DNA of 64,000 bases from Pogona vitticeps (lineage: Eukaryota > Chordata > Lepidosauria > Squamata > Agamidae): contig NC_135785.1 in assembly GCF_051106095.1 (NCBI RefSeq), forward strand, positions 102,796,501 through 102,860,500, read 5' to 3'. This document shows positions 50,601 through 62,600 of this stretch, in pieces (positions within the stretch are counted from its first letter, which is position 1; each line of letters begins with the position of its first letter). The notes beneath the pieces are model-generated. The model searched no databases. It saw only the letters and a program-made list of their open reading frames with translations, and was not told where the DNA came from. A program made the translations under genes and the position numbers.

Positions 50601-53600
50601 TCTCCTCTGCATTCTCTGGCTTTTCTGTAGAAACCCACTGGATCTCTCCACTTGTTTCCTGCCACTCCCCACTCTTGTCATGCTGTGCAGCAGGAGCCTC
50701 TTTAATCAGCTCATCTGTTTGGCTCTCTGCCAACTGCGCTGCTCGTTCACGCTCAAGGAACAACTGAGAGGAAACATTGCACTGATGGTGAATCACAAGG
50801 CCAAGTGCTTATGCACTTCTTAACTGCCATGACAGAACATCAAACATGCACTTCCTGTACTTTTATGAACATTATCCTTTCTATCAAATGTTTCATTAAA
50901 AATTTAGGAATTCCATTGGTTTGTGTACAGCATAAAAATACATTCTGGTCTAATGTACAAAGGCAATGCAAAAACACTGAAAATTTAGTGGACTGCTATA
51001 AAATATATTGACACAACAAACCAATAGGCACATCTTCAATTCATGGCACCTGTTGGGATCAACTGTAATGAATTTTAACGAAGAGCAGAAAGTTTTGTCT
51101 CATATTAATGAAGAAATAATTAGTGAGAGAGCCCAAACCTGGGTCAAAATTCAGTTGTGAATAAGAGTATCCAAAATGTTAAAAAAAACCAAAAAGATAA
51201 CAGACTTCAGCTTTGCAAATGTTTGACTACTAATTACAACTGAACATAACACCCAAGTGCAGAAGCAAAGTAATAGATGCTGGGAATATTCAAAGGATAC
51301 CTATCACAAGAATTCCCTGGTTTATGAAACTCCCAATAACATCCAGCTAGCCACTAGACATTGCACAAGACTGCCTTAGCAAAAACAAACACTAAGTAAT
51401 GTGGCAACTTTATCAACTTTATTTCAGAATAAGTCTTACTGGGTTACAATCCAGTTCTTCAGACACAAGGAGTAAAATATCTGGATCACATCCAAGATTA
51501 AGGCACACGACTATGTGCAGGCACGTGACTCCCCCTCCCTCCATGCAGCTTTCCTCCCCCTCCATGCAGCGATCATTTTCAGCCCCTTTGGTTCTGGTCA
51601 CAACAGAAACCTACAGGGGGTGGAGTCACATGCTCACACAGGGGCAAAGTCACATGCATGAAAGGCAGAGCCCTGCCTAGCAGGGCTGAAAATTAGAGGG
51701 TACATTGATCACATGTTTATATACAATGTACATGATAGTGTGGGGACAGACAACTTTCAATAAAATGCATGGTTGTTACCAGGCTGCATATATTTTGGAG
51801 TAAAAGGGATGATTTACCTGTACTAGAGCCTGAACAGCAGCCATCTGTCCAGATGTGCTTAAACTATCATTGGCTTCTCCCAAACAGAAGGAATCAAAGG
51901 AGCATGATGTTTCCATGTTTACAAGACAATGTCGATTTCTTGCACTGTACTCTACTAGATTAATCAGGAGGCCCAAACCCTGCATAGATACAAACAAACA
52001 GGTCAGTAGTAATGCCCTGTTATCTCTTGGATATATGTTACCCTCCACATATACTATTTGACAGTGAAAGTAATTGTACATGTCAATCAATCATGTTTGT
52101 CATACTTATATTATGTGCTACAAGCCAAACGGGCACACACGTTTAAATTGATCATCCACACTACTCAAACATCCCAAACCATTAACCATCTGCTAAAAAG
52201 AGATTATCTTCTGCAAGAAACATCTATGTGAAACATTCTTGGCTATTTTTACTCATGGAAATCTACATTTCCCACCTTGAAAAAAACAGGTATTTAGATA
52301 CAGAAATGTTTGGAAAGGTTTAAAGATATAATCAGCTATTTTGGCAACTGAGATAGATCACTTACTGTTTCCATAACTTCTAACCCAGGATAAGGAGATA
52401 ATTAATCTCTGTTTCTTTTACTAGGCTGTACAGTACATCTAAAATTCAATCTTTGGCTCTCTTAATAAAAAGATTGTGATTGCTTGGTACTTCCACTAGA
52501 AACAGTAAAGCAAACCTATTTGTTTTGCTAAAAACTACAGGCAGTCACCTGAGTTGCTGCTGTCTTTGTATTTTAAGAGTACTGTCATTTTCCCAGTGTG
52601 AAATGTATATAATTATTAATGGTCAGTATCTCACTGCATTAACATAAGTTCTGTGTAATTTGCTGCAGCTAACTGCAGATGAATGACAAAATACAAGGGC
52701 TGGTCTTGGTTGTGTTCCTGGTCACATGTTCAAATGTGAAACCAAGATTATCCAATTACTGGCAGCAAGTTACACAAACCTTACATGAATAACAACAGCA
52801 TTCTGGCTAGTGATTCCAAATGCATAATGTCTATCTGGGGAATGAGTTCAATTCTGACCTATAGACTTAAAAGAGCTAGCTAAAGGAACAGCAGAGGTGG
52901 AGGGTCCCCTACTTCCCCCTTTTTAATATTTAGGTAGATGAAGACTTGTGGAGAACTTTAAAGCTTGTTTTTTTTGGGGGGGGGGGTAATTTACTATTGA
53001 TCTTTATGGAAGTACTGCCTACTTTTAGATCTTGGATTTTGTTTTGTTTATTTCTTATATATTAATATAGAAGTTTCACCCAAAAGTATATATTGAGTTA
53101 TTTGTTGTAATGCTAACTATTCCTTAACATTCAGTATTATTCATGTATTGAAATATTTATATATTGATTCTAAGACCCAAGAATCTAGGGGGGAGGGGAG
53201 TCTTTATTTCTAGATTTTTTAAAAAAACATTTATACTTACCAGAACCCGAATATCAAATCTTTGTTCTTGAGGTAGGAACTTTGGAACCTGAAGTACACA
53301 ATTCAGAGCTGTGCTAATAAGACCATCTTGCTCGCCTGTTTTTGTGCTACCCCACTCTGTAAACATTAAAGCACAGACCTTTTAAAATATGGTATTTTCC
53401 CACTTGGGAAACAAAACAAAACCGGCACTGCCTACTTGTAGATCCTGGATTTTGTTTTGCTTAATTGGTATTAATTTATATAGCCTCCTACTTTTCACAA
53501 AAAGTATTGTTATTTGTTTAAAAAACAGATATTCATTAAAATTCATTATTATGCATAGTAATAGTATATAACTTGCTGCAATTAACTGCAGATAAATGAC

Positions 53601-56600
53601 TTGGTATAAGGACTTGCATATTTATATACTGCTCTAGATCCAAGAATCTTGGCTGGTGGGGCAGCAATCTATCCCATTACAGGTTTATGTTTTAATCGCA
53701 CAAATCACTTTCTCATCAAACTTATTCCCTCCAACATCTCCTTATTCAGAATCTGATTTTTGTTAAGAAATTTACGGTAGAAACCTGGATCAAATTTTCT
53801 ATTATACCAAACCCATCAGTCATGAACGCACTGCAACTCCCTCATGACCTCTGTAACATGACTGAATCAACTAAACACCATACCCCTCTCAAATTCAGCT
53901 AAGGTGACAGTCTCCTTTTCTCATTTTCATCTGCATTCGCTTTTTCTCATTTCCATCTGATATTTTAGTGACATTTATCATTTCAATCCAAAAACAGCAA
54001 GTTGCTGTAATGAGAAAATTAGTTTGTTTTCTGTTTTGCTTTGTTAATTTATGTTGACTGGCCCAATTTCAAATCCTGTGACCTATGTGTCATCAAGGTC
54101 TACAGCACACACAATAATCATGCTCAGATGAGTTATTTGAAGTTTCAACCCTGCAGAATTATTTTCTTGAACCTTGACCTTACTTCTTAGTATATACATT
54201 TATTATCCAATCACCTGGCCTAAGCATAAGTAAAGTTTTTTTCTGATTACAATGAGGAACTATCTGCCTGGACAAATAATAATTTTATTTTATGATTCAT
54301 TGTGTAACTGCTACAATAAGAATTACTTACCATTATCGTTTGTTAAATTGAGTAAGACGCCAATGATAGCTCTCATACAGTCTTCCACTGCCTTACCCAC
54401 ATGGTTTGTTACATTCTGGTGAGGCAGTGGCTTACTATCTGGAAGACAGATCGTGTCTTCCGCACGGTTGTATCTCTGGATCAGCTCCTCACAATGCTGC
54501 AATGCTCTGGAAGGAGAAAATGCCAACACCACATAACACACATAATCTCTACATTACAGTAGGAAAAATGTTTATGCTAAGAAACATAGCTACAATTCTG
54601 AACAGTAAGTTATATCTCATGCTAGCGTAACTGCAATGACTGTTTCACATTAAGAGCCTACACCAGCAGCGCAACATCCAATACTATCTTTCAAAGTGTC
54701 ATCTCATATGCCTTTCAATGAAATAAGATTTGTAACTCATATGAGTGGATAGATATGAGATCACAATGGAGTCTTACATTTCTCTGACAGCCTTAATATC
54801 CTCTCCAGGAACTGCCCAGTTTACATCTTTATTAAACAAGGCTGGCACATTAAACTACAGAGGCAAGAGACATGAACAAAAAGCACACATCATTGTTTAT
54901 GGCTCACATAATGTGCCATAACAACTATGATGGCAAATGGTAGGATACATATATGGACCTGGAATTAACAAACATCTTCTACTGGAAGCTGCAAAAGTTA
55001 TAAAGCAGTTGGTACTTTTATTCCAACCACAGTGCTCACAATGATTTGTCAAAGCAGTTTTCATGTTGCGCACAGCAACCCAAACACCCAACTTCCAAAG
55101 AGTGGAGCATGAGATAAGGAAAGAAGAAAAAAAGAGGAGGGGGAGAGGGACTTGGGAGTTCTGAGGGGAATCTGCTGCAAGAAAAAGACTCCAAAGATTG
55201 AGATGTACATTTGAGGGGTAACATGCTTATTACAAAATTGGGATATCTTTATCATACAAATATAATTGCTTGCAGAATAGCTACTACTAACAGGTACGAA
55301 ACCAAGCACATCATTAATTGCAAGCAAGAAGTGGCCTCACTTTTTCCACGTGGAAACACTCAAAAATAATGCACAAATTCTGAAAAGCTCAGAGACAAAA
55401 TTTAAGGTACCAATATATGTGGCTTTAAGGTATTCCTCGCTAAAGCAATTCACCTATCACCAGTGTGGATAAGCATCAATGATTTTTAAAAAATCAATTT
55501 GATTTAAATCATGGTTTAAAAGAACATTTTGATTTTTTCAATTTAAATTGTCAACAAATCCAGATTTTAAAATTTAAGTCAAATCCACCCTGCCTATCAC
55601 TGACCTTTACAAATATTTTCAAAAAGTACCACACTATTACAATAAGTATTAATTAGAACTTACTTAGCTGAAGAGACTATGAGTTGTGAATCCTTATATG
55701 CTATCAAGTAACTCTGATTCTCTGGATTATGAACTGTTACCTGAAAAAAAAACACCACACCAAAAATCAGGGTTTCAGTCTGTGATATAGCAGTTTAAAT
55801 TCTTTTATGTTTGTAATATTCTGACGCCTATAGCAAAAGTTTTATTGCATGTATAAGAACCAATGATGTTAAACTTTTCAACTTCTAGAAATATATATAA
55901 TTGCAACTCTGCTCTTCATTGTAGGCTGAAGGGAAAAAAATAAGGAAATCATGCCCTTTCATTGTGCAAAATGGACAGGTTGTAGGGGAATCGTGCAACC
56001 AGAAATATTCTAGAATGTTCCAAACATGTCCTGTACAAGCTTCTTATGTGCCCTTCCACAAAGCCTACAATGAGGAATTAAAGAAAATAACCAGCTGCCG
56101 CACCAAAGCAGATCTGATAGAACCTTTAATACTGATTCTCAATATCAGTTTCAAGTATAGAGGAAAAAACTGCATCCCTACAAGGTTATATTTGTTATCA
56201 TAATTAAAGCACTGAACAACAACAATTATAAAAAGTAAATAGATAAAACACAAAAGAATTCCCCACTTGGGAGTTGGCCCCACTGAGCATAGCAAAATTG
56301 CATACAAAGTTTAAGGGCAACCAAACTTTCTGTGCATCTGGATCTTTGTCAAACTCCCTGCTCAAAATGCTGCTTAATTCCAACACAGTTGCAAGGACCT
56401 AAGGGGATTTTTTCCAACTTGATGACCACCATATGGGCCAGACTGAAACCGCCATGAAACTCAGGAAAGCTCACCAGAACAGTTCAGCCAGTTTCCCTTT
56501 ACATAACTTCTGTTAATCCATTCTACCCAGCAGAGAAAGACTAACCAACAGGACTATTCCACTGGGTTTGGTGAGATAGAAGTTCCTCTTCTACCCCCAT

Positions 56601-59600
56601 TTGTCACCTAGCCATTCAGCTAAACCATTTGCACTATGTCCAACTCAGGTCATTGTTAACAGTTCTTATAGCTTTTAGAACTGGTAGCTGAGTTTGCTTT
56701 TGATATTCCTCTGCCACCATCCTTTTTGTTTGCTCATTTCAGATTGTGATTCTGCGGATAGGCAATGTCATTATTCTCTGCTAGTCATTCTGGTTCCTCT
56801 TTTTTGGCTGAAGAGTTGAATGAATGGTTATAGAGCTCTAATTTTTCTCTCAAAGAAAAAAAGCAATGAAAAAGGTGAACCAAGAACATTTTCATCCCAT
56901 ATTTATCTCTATACTTGGCAGTAACTTTGGAAGACCTGAAAGCCATTCAGAGTCACTGAAATGGAGTTGAACGTGACTATTTGATTTAGGAAGATCAGTA
57001 CACAGCCCATCAACATTAAGTCAGGGGCAAAAGAAAAAAGGGGGAGGCAGCCAATTGACATAGATCATGCCAGAACTGGAAGAATCTATGTTAAAAAGAT
57101 CTGTAGACATGACATCCCCCATTCCTGCTTCTGAATTTCTCAAAGAATTGTCTTCTACAATTGCAATACTTACACTTTCTAAAACCCGTAAACACCTTTC
57201 TGCTCCCCACAATGAAGCAACCAATTTCTCTTCATTTTCATCACTGCTTAAGTGATCCACACATTCTTTAACTAAAAAAGGGGGTGGGGTGGGGGAGAGA
57301 AGAATATGCAGATATGAGAGTTAGAATCAGCACTGTAAAGATAACATTTCAGATGCATCAGGACAGTCCATGCTGCATGTCAATTCAAAACCAAGTAATA
57401 AAATACTTAGCAATAAAGCAGAAACAGTTGCCAAATACATATTGCTGCTAAGGAATTTATGCTCTCAAACTAAAGACTACAGTTAGCTTTGAAGAATCAG
57501 CAAAGCTTGAGGGACTGTGGTGGCAGGGACCACAACTATATGTGTTAATCACAAAGTCCAAGTGCTTTGACTCCATGAGTCCTGGCTTCCACCAACAACA
57601 TTGGTGATTAAATGCCCCAACAGCCTGATTACATTCTTTTTAGTTTAATACACACGATTGCATAAAATAGCTAGAGGCTACTCTAAAATAAATTCTCAAT
57701 TTTCCAAAACATCATCAGCATCACAGGTTAATCTATTAAAATTTAAAACATACAGTACACTGACATGAAAAAATATTACCGTTAATTTTAAAAAGCAAAA
57801 TTGGTTGTATTCAAGTCTTTAGCATATCCTCAATTAAACTTCCCAAAATCAAAATTTCATCATTTATAAAACAGATACATAACACAGTTTACAGTGGTAC
57901 CTCAGTTTACAAACGCCTCAGTTAATGTAATTTTCAGTTTACGAAGGAAAATCCATTGAAAATAATGTCTCTGTTTACGGGGTTTTTTCACAGTACAAAG
58001 GAAGCTTCCCTAGGATTCATTGTGCCTGGAGGTTTATAGCACCACCCCCGTTCCTATGACAATCCAAGTTTCGGTTTATGAATTTTTCGCATTACCTAAC
58101 ATCCCGGATAATGCATTAAATTCATAAACCAAGGTACTACCCTGTTTCCCTGAAAATGAGACCTAACCTGAAAATATACCCTAGTATGATTTTTCAGGAT
58201 GCTCGTAATATAAGCCAAACCCCTAAAATAAGCCCCAGTTAAGTAAAACCCCGCCTTCCACCATTGTGCACCAACCAGAAGAAGATGACATGACTGACTG
58301 TATTTCAATAAATGTAGATTGTTGTACATGAAAAAAAAAACACCCCCTGAAAATAAGTCCCAATGCATTTGTTGGAGCAAAAAATTAATATAAGACCCTG
58401 TCTTATTTTCGGGGAAACATGGTACTGTAGTTTATTTTTGAATGAAAAGAAGTTTAGCAACTAAAACACATTGTGATAGAAAGGGATGTTTTTGCACCAA
58501 AACTGCATAAGAGGGCACCCCAAAACACCCTGCCTTGTAGCATTTAACATTCAAGACTGTATATTAATAGATCTTTGCAGTGATATGGAGGCAACTAAGA
58601 CAAAACAACTATGGTAACACCTACTAACAAGATAAATACTCTATTTTTCATTCTCAACTGGAGGTAGGCATAGCAACAGTCTTTTGTTTTTTTATTACTG
58701 TATATTCTGTGGTGAGAATTGACTAAGGTCATATTGCTACAACTGTAGACAATGCTTAACATTAAATAGCTTAGTTTAGAATATTCTAAAAAATCTGCAA
58801 CTGTCATCCCCCAGATTTTCTACATGGACATAAGTATCTTATAACTGAAGAAACAGTTATTTCATTCTACTGTGCTATGAACTCAGAAATTATGCTCCTG
58901 TTTTAAAACCCATGTAGTTCAATTCAGTTCAAGGCAAATGAATACCTTTATCTACAATATGATCAAGACCACCAAGAAGTCGCAGCTCTTCTTTAAACCA
59001 GTCTCCTGCCCGTTTTGAAGTGAGAGAAAGCAGTGTCTCCATTGCCAAATGACCAGTCTAGAAAACACACATACATAGCAAATTTGTCTGTAAATAGGGC
59101 AACATTCTACCAGCTCCTTCATCCATTAATGCTACATCTTCAATCTCAATTAAACAATTATGTATTGTAGTGCAAGTTGTGTATCTACAGAAATATTTTA
59201 CTCCTCTGTGGCCAGAATCTGTGGGATTTCACATTGGTGTAACATAACTTTTGCAGGTAAATTGCTACCTGTAGATATTATGCAACAGATAATATGCTCT
59301 CTTAACTTTAATTCATCTCCAAAAATTACACCATCTGAGTTATGCCTGAGGGTGCAATTAACAGGATTTAGGCATTTATTTTCTAGACTTGCAAAGTTTA
59401 ACAGAATAGTCCTGCAATATCAATCTCCTGCCAGCTCTTGAAAACAGTATTTGCTATTCAGAAACTAAAATCGGCATGCTATAAAGTAAAACTGAACCAT
59501 TTTGTGAGCCTTACATTTCCTGACCTAGAGTCATGCTACAATTGCTGGTAGCACTTCAAAGTGAGCCAAAATTTAACAGGATAGGAACACACCAAGGTGG

Positions 59601-62600
59601 TGCTTTTGCTGGTGCTTTGGCCAACTTGTTCAATATGACATTGCACGCTATACAGAGAAGCTTGATGCATGGAAACTGAAGGCAGGGCATTAAAGAGCAG
59701 GGTATGCCCTCTGCCAAGAAATACTTGCAGATAAATATAGGAGTTTATGCTGTAAGTGACAGAATGAAGTATGAGAATGTTTCGTAGATGACAATGTCTC
59801 TTTCTAAGAAGTTCAAGCATTATGTGCTAATCTTTATCAACATGCTCAGTGGGCACAGAATGCTATCTACGCAGGTGGGGAGATAACTGAAGATCTGGGA
59901 TAAAAGGGGAGGGAACTGAGTATCCCAAAAAATGGCAGAAGCATTCCATGGTGCAACAATATGCTACAAGTTCCACTTGTTCATATTTCCAGGATGCATA
60001 CATTACTTGTAAAACTATATGTTATAACATCTTATAATAAATAGGACTGCAAATGTGAGTGAACACACCCACACAATGAGTGACTGATATCCTATTGCTT
60101 ACAATAATAACACTAGAGATCTGGTGTGACAATTTACAACTAGAGCAGGCCCATCTGAATAAATGGAAACTAGAGGGAAGTTGATTCACCCACTGAATGA
60201 TTCAGGAGGTCTATTCCACTGAAACCTACTACTGAAAGTAGTAGAATTTCACCACTGAATGTTAAAATATCAGTGTGGTATAGTTAACTGTTTTGCCTCT
60301 CAGAGGAACCTTTCCATAATCCAGGATCATGAACATGTTTAAAATGTGAGTGGCTAGCCCCAGTTTGCTCCCTGTTTTCTTTTTTGTCACACAAGCAATG
60401 ATGAATCTGAAAAGGAGAGGTTCCTGCTTGCATATAGTCTCTATGCACCAGCAAGAATATAATAATATAAAGTCCACTACTTTCTTGAGTGTCAAGTATA
60501 AAAACAAGCAAGAATTGATCTTTCAACTTGCCACTGCTTATGTGAGCAAAGTGATGGGTATTTGTGTGCATGTGCTTCCCTTTAATCATATTCATTACCT
60601 TGGATTACAGAAGGAGTGAATAGGGCTATGGTTCCCTGAGAGATTTTAAATCTTTTCAAACATTTCTCAGTGTTTACTTATAAAATCAATACAATGCAAG
60701 AGTTCAGCCAGTCTATGGAACTTAATCTATTCTGTGCTGCCTTTCAGTTAGTGTGAAGGAAAAAATCACATTAAAACCTATAATGTTACATACTTAAATA
60801 TCTGCTTTTCATCTTTATTGATCTGCCTTGTTTATTTAAAAAAACCATATGTATGAGGAAAAAGCCATGACTCAAAGAACTGCTTCATATGATACAACGT
60901 AAAAAGCATCTTAAAAGTTAACAAGTTGCATATCTAGTAGTCTAATTCAAAAATCATCAAGGAATATGTTAAATTATAGGAAGATTAATTAAAAATCACA
61001 AAACCCACCGTTATATTTTCCAAATCAAGGTGTTTATTGTGAACTGTTTCGCAGAGTCTTCTGATTTTTTCCTTAATTTTGTTCATATCCTTTTCATTAA
61101 ACAACTTGGACGAAGAGTCTTGCTCTAGTTCTAGAAGCCGAATCATTAGATCTAAGCTGGCACGATCTAGATCCATATTCAAGCGATCTCTGCTCAAGAT
61201 ATACATTAAAGCTGCTGTACAAAGTGATAAGTTCTTCACCAGAAAATACAAAAAAGGAGGAGGGGGGGAGGAAAAATAATGGACATTTGTGAAATGCAGC
61301 AATCTAATTAAAATCCATGGGACGTAGAAGAGACTGTGGATGAATGGGAAATACTTTTCAAATAGGTTGATTAGAGTCAAGAGTCCCAAAGTCTCCCTGT
61401 ATGCGCCCAAACTATTCACACAAAGTTTTCCTAGTTATGTTTTAGTTACTACTCCTTAAACCAAAAAGCTACTGCTGCTGATGGTTCAATGACTTATGGA
61501 TACAACTGGAAGGGAAAGGAAATACAGAGTGAGAGCCCATAAACCTTTATGAATTTAACCCTCTGCATTTCAACCCACTTTCAGATATTATTCTCCCCAC
61601 AACTTAAACAGCAACACACTAAAAGTAACATTTTTTAAAAAAAATTCAAAGCATAAAAACACTTGTAGCAATGCTAACATCAATGAGATTAATACTCACT
61701 TGAAGCATCTGGGGGAATTTTAGGTCACTTTTTAAATTTCTAATTGTTTAAAAAGTCATTATATTACTAATAGATAATATAACATGTTATTTGTTTGCCA
61801 AGAAAGCAGTTTGTACCCCAGATTGTACACATTTTTCCCCTCAGTGCACCACTTCTCTCCTTCTGTTTCCCCACCTGCTTATCTCACCTTTCTCCCTGAA
61901 AAACGTCACACAATATGGGAAAGTGAAGAAAGCAAAAACAAATGTAAAAGGTAACTTTAAAAAATCACTACAACAACATGAAAATTTAAAAGCCATCCTA
62001 AAAACACATCTATTTTAAAAAATAAATAAATAAAAGGTAGCCCCTGCTGTATTACAAGCCTCCAGCAACTGAGCTTAAGAGGCTCATTTGAATAAAAAAA
62101 GTAAAGAACCACAATAAACATTTCATTACTCAGTTAAAACTTTTATCTCGCCACAACCCCACAGTTTCTCTTCTGCTGTCCTTCAAACCCTTGTCTTCTT
62201 TCTCACACTTCTCCCCTATTCGCTTTTTTTCTATTCTGTATTCCTGCTTCTTGCCTCTGTATCAAATTTTCAATGAATTTAACCATAGCAGAAATGGTGC
62301 CTTTTTCTGTATCACTAAAACACAGAGATACTTGAGCGAGCTATGCAGTACGGCTCGCTGAAGCACACTGTAAAAATTAGTTCCAGTTTCACCATACTAC
62401 TGTGAATTCAGAGATTGACATTTTTTCATTCACATATGTATGTGAGCTCTAGAATCACCAAAAGCTGTGGGAAACCAGTATAAAAAAATCACTACAGTAG
62501 GACCCCCATATCGGCTGGGGATTGGTTCCAAGCCCTGTTGACACTGAAAACCACAGATAATAGTGAACACTATGATATATGATAAAAGGAATTATATATT

